Source: Beroe forskalii
Lineage: Eukaryota > Ctenophora > Nuda > Beroida > Beroidae
Assembly: GCA_011033025.1 (NCBI GenBank)
Contig: WFMF01000210.1
Span: 231,572-295,571 of the forward strand
Direction: 5' to 3'
Length of the DNA: 64,000 nt
Part shown: positions 1-11,039 of the stretch, piece by piece
Layout of the letters: every line of letters begins with the position of its first letter
How positions within the stretch are numbered: position 1 is the first letter of the stretch
Made by a program: the position numbers and the translations under genes
The notes under the pieces: model-generated
Database searches by the model: none
What the model was told of the DNA's origin: nothing
The model's input: only the letters and a program-made list of their open reading frames with translations

Positions 1-278
1 GCGGCACCTCTCTGGTAAGAAGGGGGAAAGTTATTAAATCAAGAGGATTTTAGGAGGAATAAGGAGTTTTGAGGGGATCATCCGGGAACTCCAAGGAAGT
101 TTGAGCGGATTTTAGTAGGATTCACGAAGACTGGTCATGATGATAAGAAATTATTGATACATAGCAACATTCCAATTAACTATCAACCTCATGGAGGCCG
201 AGAGGAAGGCACCTATAAAAATTCCGGGATCCAATTATAACACCAGTTAACTAAACCCATTCCACCACCCCTCCCCAC

Positions 279-3200
279 CTGTCCCTGTAATACTCCTTGG
301 TCTTCTTCAGACTTTCCTCGTACACATCATCAAAGTCATCCTCAGTAGGTGCCATCTGCACGTTGACTGGCATTGGCAGGCGCGTCAGCAGGAAGGCGCC
401 CTGAAGGATGTTCTTTTGAAGATTGCGCAGACCCAACCTAAGATCCTGGATTTTTCTAACTCCATCAAAAATTGAAAAAAAGGTCTCCAGTTTACGTCCT
501 TTTTAGAAAAATCTGGGAATCATAAAAAACAAAAAATTGCAGGCAAGGATGCCAGCATCTCCAGCGCCCCCAAAGAAAAACCCTACCTGGGAGCAGGCGC
601 TCAGACAGTCCTCTGCAGATTTCCGTTTAGCGAAGAGAACGTAGCCGTAGCCCTTGGGCATGCCCTTCTCATCGCACACCACGTGGCACATCTCTATCTC
701 TCCGAACTGACTGCGGAGGAGAGATGATGTGAGGAGACAGTAGAATACATGTACAGAGAAGAGATGATGTGTAAGGAGACTTTACAACACTACTTTAAAC
801 TTTTAAACAATGAAATTTGAGATTATGTATGAGAACAATCTAGGGTTGTGTTGAGAAACACACTTTGTATATACCAACATCTGACACCATAGCTGTTTGT
901 ACCATAGCTGTTCAAGTTATTGAAAGTGCTGATGATAGTACAGAAATTTATTCACTACATTGACCAAAAATTTGCTTTTCATTGCTCAAGAGCTGTTTAA
1001 AATCCATCAACTTCACGAGGAGAGAAGATGTTTGAGTAGACAGTGCTGGCTGAAAAGCTTAGTAAAAAACTCGAAAGTACAGGCTACCTTCAGCTGTTCT
1101 GATTGATTTTTGCTTTCTTAGCGCAAAAAGAACAGCCCCCAGTGAGAATTGAACTCACGACCCCTGGTTTACAAGACCAGTGCTCTAACCACTGAGCTAT
1201 GGAGGCAGTGAATAGCTCAACCTTTACTGCAGATTTAAAGATATTTACTTCTCAACATATAACCTGAGCCATGCTGCGATATAAAGACACATTCTGCCAT
1301 GAGGGAAATGGCTACTCGAAATTATTATTAAAAAGATAAAAGGTTTCATTACTTTGGTCTCAATCACATCTACTTCATTGGACGTTTACTCTACGGGTTG
1401 TTCTGTATAGAAACCTTATCTACTCCACTGGTCAGCACAATCAGAAAATTATCTGAGAAGACTAGAATGCAAGTTTAAGGCATATACGGTATTTATTGCT
1501 GCTGAATTCTCACTATAGAAGTATAGATGCTTAGATGATACACTCATGTAACTTATTAATCTACCAGCACAAGAAACTGAAACAATTTCTTTTTCGTCTT
1601 CCAATATACTGGCATCATGAATGAACAATTGCAATGTTCGGCTTTGTAAAGCCATATTGATACATTTTACACCCAATAGTGATCTAAAGAAGGCAGGGCA
1701 TAAAAATAATGAAGCCCCCAGTGAGAATTGAACTCACGACCCCTGGTTTACAAGACCAGTGCTCTAACCACTGAGCTATGGAGGCGGTGAATAGCTGAAC
1801 CATTACTGCTTATTCAAAAACCAAAACACTAAGACATAAACACACATCCTTCCATGAGGCCGATACGTTAACTGTTGAATTGAATCGAAAATCATTCAAC
1901 AAGAATCAGATAAATAATGGATGTAAATTTCTTACGTTGGTTTTTTGCAGGGCCAATCTGCATGAACAGAACATAGGTATGAAGGGGTTGTTTTTGATCC
2001 CAATTTATGGTCACTGGTCAGCATACTTTTATACCTAGCTTACAATAGACAACAATGGAAGGCAAGTTCAAGGCAAATGAAGCAGCTGAATTCTTGTTGA
2101 AGATGGCAATTGATACATAAGTACTTTCATGTTTTAATCCACCACGAAATCAGACCTTGGATGCCTTCAGAGATCCAGAATTATGGTATGAGGCATCCAA
2201 CTTAGGAGTGGTATATATTCAAACTCCCACAAGAGAGATATACAGAGGGCAGAGAATCAAAAGAGAGAAGCCCCCAGTGAGAATTGAACTCACGACCCCT
2301 GGTTTACAAGACCAGTGCTCTAACCACTGAGCTATGGAGGCATTGAATGGCTCTACCATTACTACACATTTAAAACCCATACACTTATTACAGGGTGACA
2401 TAAACACACATCCTTCCATGAGGCAGATCAAAGAATCAAGAAAATAACGATTTTTTTCTAGTTTGGTTCCATTTAATTTACAGAGTTAATCTACAAGGTC
2501 AATGGTTAGCAGACTATAATAAAGAAGAGTAGAAGGCAATATCAAGGCAAATGAAGCTGCTGAATAATGAATTGCGACTGTTGATGGTTTGACTCATGTT
2601 TCATTCTACTACAACACGGAAATAATGATAAGAAAGCTTGTACAAAAAATTTCTTTTTGGATGCCTTCAGTTTTTGCAGATCCAAAAGAATGGCATTTTA
2701 CTTTGAAGTGCCATTTATTGATACATTCTACTCCCACAAGACATCTACCAATGGCAGGGCATCAAAAAGTGAAGCCCCCAGTGAGAATTGAACTCACGAC
2801 CCCTGGTTTACAAGACCAGTGCTCTAACCACTGAGCTATGGAGGCAGTGAATAGCTGAACTGTTATTGTTCATTTACAAAGCAGACAAAGATTTGAGATT
2901 ATACCATGCTATTGGCATCCCCATTCCCACCATGGAGCCACATTCTTCATCTAATGAAAAGTGAAGGAAATAAAGAATTTTTCCTCAGTTCGGTTTTGCA
3001 AGGTTTTTCTACAGGGGTTAATCTGTATGAAAATATCATGGAGAGGTTGAGGAATAGAAGAAAAGATCAAGGCAAATGAAGCTTGCCACCGAATTTTCAC
3101 TATAGATGGTATGCTCATGTTTAATTTATTAACATGACAAATGTTTTAATAATAAATTTCTTTGTCATGTAACCCTGTACTCTGCAGTGATACAATCTAG

Positions 3201-6200
3201 TTTCTCCTTCAGAAAAGATTTATAAACTCTGTATATATCAGGCAGGGCATCAAAATAGTGAAGCCCCCAGTGAGAATTGAACTCACGACCCCTGGTTTAC
3301 AAGACCAGTGCTGTAACCACTGAGCTATGGAGGCAGTGGATTTCTCTGCCATTACTGCTCATTTAACATTCAACATTTCTCAATGTAATATTCAACTAAA
3401 ACTGCATTATAGACACAATGTACTATGAGGCAAAAGCATCATAGGGAGTCTTTTCAATGATATAATATGATGGTTTGTGTGGTACATTAGCCAATGATTC
3501 AATATCAACAAAAAGAAAAAAATCTCAGCAAAAACATTCTCATTAGAAGTTTTCAAATATTAAGTTGATTGAATCAACTTCTGATACTTCTGTAACTACT
3601 ATTCTACACAACTTGATAATGGTATATTGTATTACCATACCCATCTCTAACAAGAATTGCGCCTGCTGGAGCATTTCTTGTGCGTTGATTGTTCCCGTAT
3701 GCAGGCGCTTAATTTCCTGTTCCCCGGGGCTGGTATTACTCGAACGTACGCTGTCATTTGACCGTTGTCAGTCTTATTTACTGACATAGTGAGTTGACGA
3801 TAAAGCATAAAAGTGACCTCACAAATCAAGATACAATCGGGCGTACACCTACGGGAATTAAGAGCAACAGTTGGTATTGAATAGATTAAATATTTATCTG
3901 AAATAATTTTCCGCGATAAAACGCTTCTTCTATCAAGTGTGACATCGCAATTTACTAACATCGTTGAATCAATTTTTGAATTTTATAAATACCTTGTTAT
4001 GCGGGCGCTATATATATTTCATTCTCCTACAATTTTGAATTAACGCGCGCAGATCGAAATATCACGTGGGCGATTTCGTTCCACGTGCCAAATGTTCATG
4101 TAGCGTTCCCGCCATTTCATAGAACTCTTTGAAGATTCGTTGCGCGCCGTTCAGAGTTTCATAACTATGAATTATGATCACCATTTTCACGTTAAATTTT
4201 CTTTTGTGTTGCGTTGCGATATCAAAACATTGCACTGATCACTAATATTGTACCCCTTGATATTTTCAAGATTGAGATTCACAATATAATTATTAATTAC
4301 TGACCAAGATTAAAAGATTCAGATATATCATTGTTATCAATCATGAACCGAGACAAACTCTTATGTTTTACTTTCCTCTAGTCAATTCTTTAGATCATTC
4401 ATAACTGATGGTACTAATACTGCCCATTGTAAATTGGCCGAATTGCCGCTTACTTAAAGAAGTTCAAATGGCTGTGTGATTGAAATCAATCTGATTGATT
4501 CTGTGAAGATTGATTAAGTTTTAATTTTATGATTGTTTTGAGAATTGTTAGATTTTGACAAAGAACATCAGCATGAACAGAGCATTGAACAAACTAGCCC
4601 AGTTAGCTAGTTTGCTTTGAAGGATGCCACTACACCAAGCTATTCTGACGCGAGTGATATTATAGCGATATGATCGAAAATGTGACATGCATACATTGGT
4701 CCCAAATACCACCTATTTCAGATTTAACAGTACGCCGTAAAGGTAGTATACACACAACCCCAAAAAACACGATCTCTGCTCAATGCCTTTTTGTAAAACA
4801 AAACGCGATTGGAACAGGAAAATTAAATCTGATTGATTATCCATGAACTCATAGATATTAAGTTTTGAGTAATGATTGTTGAGTTTTGGCAGCAAACCAA
4901 ATACATCTAGGCATGAACAGGCATTAAACTCAGGTATGCACCTTATTAAGGGACCTAAAATAATAAAAAGCTTAATGCTATGTCAGTAGAAATGTCTAAC
5001 CTGCATGCTGATTCCAAGAGTTCCACACTAACAAATGGAGGAAGGTTAAGGCCACATTGACAGTAGAGAACGCGGCTCGATAGTTTTACCTTTCTGGCCA
5101 AACTATGATCTAGTTCAGTCTTTGCTTTCAGTGCAGACGCCCCTTTGTTTCTCTGATTGTTTCTCAATCTTTTTTAATTAGTTGAGAACGGAAAAGTCTT
5201 GATGGTCATTGTCCAGCACGAATCGTTGTATGGAGTAAATACAGGTTTTAGCCGACCGGCCAGCCTTTAGGATTTAGGAATACACAAAACCTTGGGGTTA
5301 GCCAGGGACCTAAATAATAGAAAAAGCTTGGGCTTTGTGTCGGCTAGCCGGCCGCTTGTTTCCTGAAAATTCCATCTGTTTAAGTTAGCAGTCTTGAACT
5401 ATTCCGACCACGACCCGGCTGGTTAGTCAAGCCAGCCAACCGGCCCTTCGATTGGCGGCGGCTGGCGGTCGGCTAGCGGCAGCCCGGCCAGCGACCAACC
5501 GACCGCCTGGTCAATCAGCCGGTCGCCGCCTTGCCAACGCGGCTTGACCGGGTAGCTGGCGATTGATTGGCGATCGGCTAGCCGACATAACATGAAATGT
5601 AACAACCCAAAATAATCAGTTGCCGTGTAAACATCCTTCAGGCAGTCCAAGGCAGCAGTCAAGTGTTCTGAATCTGAGCAGTTCGCTGGTTCCATTGATG
5701 GGGTTTCCTCCACATGTAGTCGATGAGGGAGTCTGTTATGTACTTGTTGCCGTTCACGTGTTTCTTGCAGTGAGTCCAGAGCCCCTCCATAGTGTTGATG
5801 TGAACTCCGGTGATGGGGTTGACGTACTGGATGCTGTGGTTCACAACGGCGGTAGTAGCCCCTCCCGGTAGACTGTTGTACCCACTCCAGCCGTCTGTCA
5901 TCACGATGGAACCTGGTCGGACGGTTCATGATGATAGGGATGAGGGTAGCAGCACTGCGATTCTGTTGCCAGGAAGAGGATGGCGGCATCTGTCGGACCT
6001 TCCATGCGTCGAGCATCCCAAGCACCCAGTTGCCATCCCGCCATGATCCTCGGTTTGTTCTTCCGCTTTCCCATATTTACTCGGTCCCCACCCTCCACCC
6101 ACACCATGTCCGCCGAGCACCACAGTGTTCTTATACAGGTACTCCGCCAAGCAGGTTAGTAGCTTGCCCACCCACACCGACACAGAGTGCTCTGACAGTC

Positions 6201-7652
6201 CCGCAGCTCCGCAATGTTGACGTTGGTGTTCTTATTTGGAGAAGGCGTGGAGGAGCCAGATGAACTGCGTGAAGGTTATGTTCTGCTGATCCAGGATGGA
6301 GTTGTGTCTGATTGAGCGGGTATACTCCACAGCTAGGGCATCTCCAGCAGGAACCATATCTCTGTAGCGGGTTGCAGAACAGGAAGTCCACGTCATCTGG
6401 GCGTTGCAGTTGGTACCCACGTACAGAGGGAGGAAGAAGGGATCACACCTCTGTTTCTGCAGAAGATCTGGATGTCTGCTTCACTGGAGGTTAGTAGCTG
6501 TAGAACAGATGAGTTGAAACAAGCCATGATGAACTGATGATAAATGGTCAGAAAGTCCTCTATTTAAGGGTACAAATATCCTATTCGTCTTGAAGCGACG
6601 TGACCATGCAATAACAGGGTAGGAGACGATCTATGAAGCATTGCATTCAATGTAGTCCTAATCAGTCTGTGTCACATGAGATACGTAAGTTAACGATGTT
6701 ACTATTCTGTTAGAAGTATTCGTCTTGAAGCGACGTGACCATGCAATAACAGGGTAGGAGACGATCTATGAAGCATTGCATTGAATGTAGTCCTGATCAG
6801 TCCGTGTCACATGAGATACGTAAGTGACCGATGTTACTAATCTGTTGGAGGTATTTTCACCCTGCAATCAGTCATATTCACGTAACACACGTAAGTGAAT
6901 GCGATCCCAAGTAGGAGAGCGATGTTCTTATCTGAATACGTTAACCCACTAATGTACCGATTGAGAGGCAGTCCTGAAAATTTGGATAGGCTGATTTCAA
7001 ATATTTTGCTCTTAATACTGTCAGATGCCCGAGAAGGAAGGCAAACGAAGGTTTGGAGAAGGAAGGCAAAGGGGTGTTGGAGTAGGGGTTACCCGGCCGG
7101 CTAACCGGCTGGCCGGGTCGGCTAGCCGGTTATTTACCGGCTAAGCCGGTTGGCTCACCGCCCTGGCCGGCTAACTAACGTTGGCGGCTGGCCGACCAAG
7201 CCGGCCGGCTAACCGGCTAGCCGGCCGGCTGGCCGGTCGGCTAGCCGGCCGGCCAGCCGGTCGTGTCGGAATAGTTCAAGACTGCCATTAGTTCTACAGC
7301 TAAAGAATATAAGTTCTGGTGCCTTTTCCTTTGAAACTTAGAGTTATGCAATTGCTAAGCATATCTTAGGCACACTCATAACTGAGGATAAGTCTAATTA
7401 CAAAAGTCCAAGGGCTCTATTTACAAGACTAGGTAATAGAAACAGCATGAAATAGTACTAGAAAAACAAAAATAATTTGAAGGAACTTACACATCTCACA
7501 AATCCAAATCCTTTTTCTTTGTGCAGGAAAACTTCACTCACTTCACTGTGAGGCTTGAACAAATCTTTCAGCCAGTCTTCATCAACTTCATTTGGAAGAG
7601 AACCAACAAATAATCTTGCTCTGATGTTAAATCTCTTTTCTCGACGCCCCAT
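279..7652 (-). CDS. DBHS-family RNA-binding protein (NONO/SFPQ/PSPC1/NonA-like), partial
   Basis: Multi-exon gene read right to left. Exons: 7491-7652, 5001-5152, 587-710, 279-400. Splice phases agree at every junction (0, 2, 0). Exon 1 encodes the first half of RRM1 (RLFVGSLP as RNP2, KGFGFVR as RNP1). Exon 2 encodes the end of RRM1 (ELDHSLARKV) and the start of RRM2 (NLPPFVSVELLESA). Exon 3 continues SQFGEIEMCHVV and GYGYVLFAKRKSAEDCLSAC. Exon 4 gives QGAFLLTRLPMPVNVQM, matching the RRM2-NOPS junction of DBHS proteins, then an acidic stretch. DBHS proteins are nuclear dimers in transcription, splicing and paraspeckles (family knowledge). The NOPS remainder and coiled coil are not seen; a donor at 277-278 suggests they lie beyond the left edge. 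ATG at 7652 has a good context but exon 1 could also be internal. The exon 2 acceptor has a weak pyrimidine tract. Confidence 0.82.
1135..1206 (-). tRNA. tRNA-Thr (UGU), copy 1
   Basis: 72 nt, intronless. On the minus strand it folds as a full cloverleaf: acceptor GCCTCCA/TGGGGGC, D stem GCTC/GAGC, anticodon stem CTGGT/ACCAG with loop CTTGTAA (anticodon TGT), T arm GTGAG-TTCAATT-CTCAC. Five Ts follow within about 10 nt as a Pol III terminator. It lies in the intron of the DBHS gene, same strand. Confidence 0.96.
1714..1785 (-). tRNA. tRNA-Thr (UGU), copy 2
   Basis: Identical in sequence to the copy at 1135; a run of five Ts follows about 10 nt downstream. It starts 579 bp from copy 1. Confidence 0.96.
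2270..2341 (-). tRNA. tRNA-Thr (UGU), copy 3
   Basis: Identical 72-nt gene; the downstream minus-strand sequence has four Ts (CTCTTTTG). Spacing from copy 2 is 556 bp. Confidence 0.96.
2774..2845 (-). tRNA. tRNA-Thr (UGU), copy 4
   Basis: Identical 72-nt gene followed by five Ts. Spacing from copy 3 is 504 bp; flanks share the motif GGCAGGGCATCAAAA with copies 2 and 5. Confidence 0.96.
3263..3334 (-). tRNA. tRNA-Thr (UGU), copy 5, D-stem variant
   Basis: Same as the other four except one base: the 3' side of the D stem reads CAGC instead of GAGC, which replaces a C-G pair with a mismatch. Acceptor, anticodon and T arms are intact and four Ts follow. Either a slightly impaired functional gene or an early pseudogene. 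Confidence 0.88.
3350..5000. other. DBHS intron sequence with a diverged repeat pair
   Basis: No exon found here. Two stretches, about 4480-4600 and 4805-4930, are diverged direct copies of each other (shared AATCTGATTGATT, AAGTTTT, ATGATTGTT, GCATGAACAG). AGGGACCTAAA followed by AAAAAGCTT recurs at about 4950 and 5307. Confidence 0.5.
5659..6420 (-). pseudogene. Merlin / ISXO2-like transposase, frameshifted
   Basis: Read on the minus strand across at least three frames. In order: LDQQNITFTQFIWLLHAFSK (helix-turn-helix region); a SVSVWVGKLL stretch; SKYGK / NMGKRKNKPRIMAGWQLGAW, which matches the GKRKYNRG signature of this family; SWQQNRSAATLIPIIM; then MTDGWSGYN with the second catalytic Asp; VNPITGVHINTMEGLW with the catalytic Glu; and ending near MWRKPHQW. 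The first catalytic Asp (the DES motif before GKRK) is not visible. Frame changes near 6235, 6070 and 5900 rule out a single intact product. It would have cut and pasted the surrounding element. Confidence 0.72.
6582..6851. repeat. 135-bp tandem duplication inside the Merlin element
   Basis: Two head-to-tail copies, 6582-6716 and 6717-6851, starting TATTCGTCTTGAAGCGACG; they differ at only a few positions. No coding signal. Confidence 0.9.
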
Positions 7653-8700
7653 TTCTCAGTGAGTATTTTATCAATTAAAATGGCAAATGCAACAACTTAA
7701 AACACAATACATTTAAATCAAATTAACTGAGGTAACTCAATAAATTTTGCACAGATGATGATTTGGAAGTACTTAGCACACTCATTGAGTGTTGTGGTTT
7801 TTTTTGTGGTGGAACTGGGAAACTAAACTACTTATTAAAATCATCAAATTTGAGAATGTTGTGACACAAATTAAAGATCCTGAAGAAATATTCGATTTCC
7901 AAACTGTCAGTGGCATGCATAGTGTGTGGGTTTGATATCGTTTTTAACAACTTATTTGTTGAACAAATACAGTCATCTTTATAGTCAACCCACAGAAGTC
8001 TCCAACAACTCCAACTGTAGTTGACAGGATCCATGAAAGAAATCAGAGATCTATAAAGATTCAAGTAAAGCATGAGACTCCAAAAATGATATGGTGTGGT
8101 GAATAATAATAATAATAATATAATGATTTTACTATAAAGTAACACATAGATGGATTTCACCCATCCCTAGCGTGCAACACTTGGAAATTTGCAGGGTCCC
8201 AGCGGAAAAAATGGTGTTTGGCGGAGGGGAGGGTAAAACCTACTAAGTAACACGATAAGCTAACAAACTTCATCCTTCGTTTCCACACCTTATATCCAAG
8301 GTGTCCAAAATAGAAATAAAATTCCAATATCTAACACTGCAGCACAGACTTGGGACCGTGTTGAGAACTGTCTGTTTTGCTGCAGCAATGATCACTCAAA
8401 CATGACGAGTAACTTTATTAAAATAAAGACACATTCAAATCAAACACATTCAGTTATCAATAAATAAAAGAATTCTGCTAACTGAGCAACACAATTCAAT
8501 GGAAATTATTATTCTCAAAATTTACATCCGAATTTAATTTAACATATTCGATTAACTGTCATCATTGAAAATAAAATACATAGTATGCTATGATCATCAG
8601 CTCAAATAAAAATAAAAATATTTGAATCAGTATATAGGATTTTCAAATTCATTTTTAATAGGTTATTATTACTTGGGCATGTGTTTTGATTGAAACTTCC
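7653..8700. other. Intergenic; no gene seen
   Basis: AT-rich sequence upstream of the first visible DBHS exon. Apart from a short AAT triplet run near 8106 I see no exon, RNA gene or repeat structure. The DBHS promoter or further 5' exons could lie here, but I cannot place them. Confidence 0.4.
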
Positions 8701-9470
8701 CCTAACCTCGTTTTAGCGCTTGCCGCGCCGCGCACTCCGTGCGCGTAACCATTCCTAAGCCCGCATAGGTGTGCGTACGCGCGCCGCGCTACCCTACGGG
8801 ACACACTGTTCTGAGGAAGCGCGCCGCGCAACGCAGACAGGGATATACGTGTTTAGCAAGCGTAACCAGTGTCTTGGTTAGGGCAACGCACGATGCGCGT
8901 ACCGTACTTGCTTTACTCCATGTTATGGAGCCTTATTTTGCGCACTACGAAAAGTGCGCGCGCGCGCAAACAAACAGGGACACGTAACATGTGGTAATAC
9001 TTGCTAAACACGTATATCCCTGTTTGCGTTGCGCGGCGTGCATACACACACACACACACACACACACATATGCATAATGCATATGCGCCATATGCGGGTT
9101 AAACACGTATATCCCTGTTTGCGTTGTAATTGCGCCGCGCGCGCACATGCACCTTCCTAAGCCCGCATAGGTGTGTACGCGCTGCGCGCTTCCCTGAGGA
9201 TTGAGGAAGCGGCAAGCGCGGCGCGCTGCGCAAAAAAAAGTACCCGCGCGCACCATTCAAACGTTTGCACGCGCCATTCTAATTAAATCATTAAACGTGT
9301 TGTGTACGCAACTGTGCGTTCCCCCAACCATTGGCGTCGCGCTTGCCGCGCACTCCGTGCTTGTAACCAGGGTCCTGGTTAGGGCAAAACTGTACGCACC
9401 TTCCCACTTCCTTAAGCTTGCATAGGTGTGTGTACGCCATGCCATTCTGACGTAGCACTGACAGACGAGC
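8700..9470. repeat. GC-rich, CpG-dense mosaic of short direct and inverted repeats
   Basis: Blocks recur: CCTAAGCCCGCATAGGTGTG at 8755 and 9155 (diverged at 9408); ATATACGTGTTTAGCAAGCG at about 8841 against its inverse near 8999 and 9096; GGTTAGGGCAA at 8876 and 9376. A CA run lies near 9041-9067. GCGCGC and GCCGCGC are frequent, unlike the AT-rich neighbours. No coding signal. Confidence 0.7.
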
Positions 9471-9483
9471 AATCCGGCAGACA

Positions 9484-9570
9484 ATCTTAATCATCGGCGC
9501 TGATCGGCGCCGATGGTCCATTTTTCTTAGACGCCGATCAGCGCCGATAGGTGGTGTCGCCCATTAGCGC
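9484..9570. repeat. Inverted repeat on GGCGCCGAT/ATCGGCGCC
   Basis: ATCGGCGCTGATCGGCGCCG is followed about 25 bp later by CGCCGATCAGCGCCGAT, an inverted copy able to form a strong hairpin. A further GGTCGGCGCC lies nearby. Confidence 0.65.
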
Positions 9571-9635
9571 CTGGTCGGCGCCGGACGGAAGGGGTTTGAA
9601 GCTTTGAAGCAGAGAATGAAAACCAGACTAAGAAC

Positions 9636-10632
9636 GTTGGTACCATTGGTACCATTGGCCATCGCCATTGGATGCCGTTGGTACCATTTAAATGGTGCCA
9701 ATGGCGCCATTAAGATTTAAGAAGCGATACTTAAGTCGAGATCACCATTAGAGGGAAGAAGCACCAATGGAGCCGTTGGCGACAATGTTGCCATTGATGC
9801 CAATGGTTGCAATGCAATGGTACCATTATTAAAATGGCACCGATGGTGCCAATGGTACCATAAAAATGGCACTGATGGTGCCATTGGCATGGCACCGATG
9901 GCACCATTGTTGCCAATGGCACCAATGGCGCAATTAAAATGGCACCAATGGCGCCAATCGTGCCATTGGCACTATTGCTACCAATGATACCATTGGTGCC
10001 AATGGATTCAATGTTATCAATGGTGCCATTGGCGCCACTGGCACCATTGTAGTGTCATCAATGGTGTCATTGGTTTCATTGCTACCATTGGTACCAATAG
10101 TGCCATTGGTGCCATTTGCATTGAAATGGCACCAATAGTGCCATTGGCGCCAATGGTAGCAATGGTGCTATTGGCACGTATGGTGCCAATGGCGCCATTT
10201 GAATGGCCCGAAATATTTCGGACCATTTAAATGGCGCCATTGGTACCATAGGTGCCAATGGCCTTATTGTTACCATTGGCACCAATGGCAAGCTATTGGT
10301 ACCAATGGTAGCAATAGAACCAATGACACCATTGATCATGATGACACTCCAATGGTGCCAGTGGCGCCAATGGCACCAATGGTGCCAAATGTGATTGGTG
10401 GCAATGATGCCAATGGCACCATTGCTACCATTGGTTCCAATTGCACCATTGTTACCATTGGCGCAAATGGCACCATTGGTGCAATTTTAATGGTGTCATT
10501 GGCACCATTGGCACCAATGGTATCATTGTTGCCATTGGCACCATTGGCACCAATGGTATCATTGTTGCCAATGGCACCATTGGTACCATTGGTACCATTG
10601 GTGCAACTTCCCTCTAATGGTGATCTCGACTT
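9636..10632. repeat. CCATTGG/GGTACC array bounded by inverted ends
   Basis: About 900 bp of short units such as GGCACCATTGGTACCAATGG, largely self-complementary. From 9733 (AAGTCGAGATCACCATTAGA, then GGGAAG) to 10632 the array is closed by an inverted copy of that 26-bp end, so it looks like a foldback element with a repetitive core. Several frames stay open on both strands, giving MVPLAPM-type peptides; this is a product of the repeat, not a gene. Confidence 0.8.
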
Positions 10633-10639
10633 TGGTATC

Positions 10640-11009
10640 GAGATGTTCAATTTTTTGAGCCGCAAGAATATGTATATAGGTACACTTAAGCTTTTCACAT
10701 GTCATTTGCTGATAAGGGTATTGAAAGACGTGTATATCTCTACTTTGGTATTCGCTGGAGTGTTGGATACAGTAAAGCTATGCGACCTTCATGTACACAT
10801 TTTCGGTGTCCGAAAAAGGCGAATATCTCCGAGGATCTTTAGCAGAATTTAATGACACTGATTCAGGATATTACGGGCGACATAGATATAAGGGCACGGA
10901 AATTTTCATAAATTTTTGAGCGCGTTTTTGAGTTTCGAGCGTTTGATATGATCCGCCTCATTGTCTGGGAAGAGACGCTACGGAAGAACACTGAGATTAC
11001 TCAAAGTGA
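10640..11009. other. No gene seen
   Basis: Ordinary mixed sequence between two arrays. No exon, RNA gene or repeat recognised. Confidence 0.4.
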
Positions 11010-11039
11010 GTGGAAGGCGAGAAACAGAGTGGAAAACCA

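Larger units (their letters stand above)
1050..3345. repeat. Tandem array of tRNA-Thr units (about 490-580 bp each)
   Basis: The spacers between tRNA genes also resemble each other: CAAGGCAAATGAAGC followed by GCTGAAT recurs at about 2068, 2542 and 3070, a diverged form sits at about 1470, and GCAGGGCAT(C)AAAA lies just beside copies 2, 4 and 5. The array therefore grew by segmental tandem duplication; the spacers have since diverged while the tRNA bodies stayed the same. Confidence 0.8.
5388..7285 (-). mobile_element. Merlin-type DNA transposon (decayed), in the DBHS intron
   Basis: The ends are inverted copies: GCAGTCTTGAACTATTCCGA at the left and its reverse complement at the right (ending 7285), with one base missing a little further in. 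GC-rich blocks of CCGGCTAGCCGG-type motifs lie inside each end (5410-5590 and 7090-7262). The interior carries transposase remnants on the minus strand. Merlin elements belong to the IS1016/ISXO2-like DDE group and normally make 8-9 bp target duplications; I see no clean one. Further CGGCTAGCCGGCC blocks at about 5247 and 5335, outside the left end, suggest that the true boundary or an older nested copy lies further left. Confidence 0.7.

Noticed and set aside
445..450. Upstream acceptor for DBHS exon 4 (start at 445)
   Set aside because: It keeps the frame but inserts about 15 residues in RRM2; the acceptor at 401-402 (exon start 400) gives SACSQGAFLLTR, which aligns with the family without a gap.
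5423..6025. 200-codon minus-strand frame at 5423-6025 taken as one protein
   Set aside because: Only a short part (SWQQNRSAATLIPIIM) matches the transposase; the rest is the wrong frame of the same pseudogene or the GC-rich terminal repeat.
8700..9470. GC-rich stretch as a CpG-island promoter
   Set aside because: CpG density comes from short repeated GCGCGC and GCCGCGC blocks, and no exon or start site is seen next to it.
9731..10852. Long open frames with MVPLAPM / GTIGANGTIG repeats on both strands
   Set aside because: They are translations of the CCATTGG array; open in several frames and both directions, with no codon preference or non-repetitive domain.
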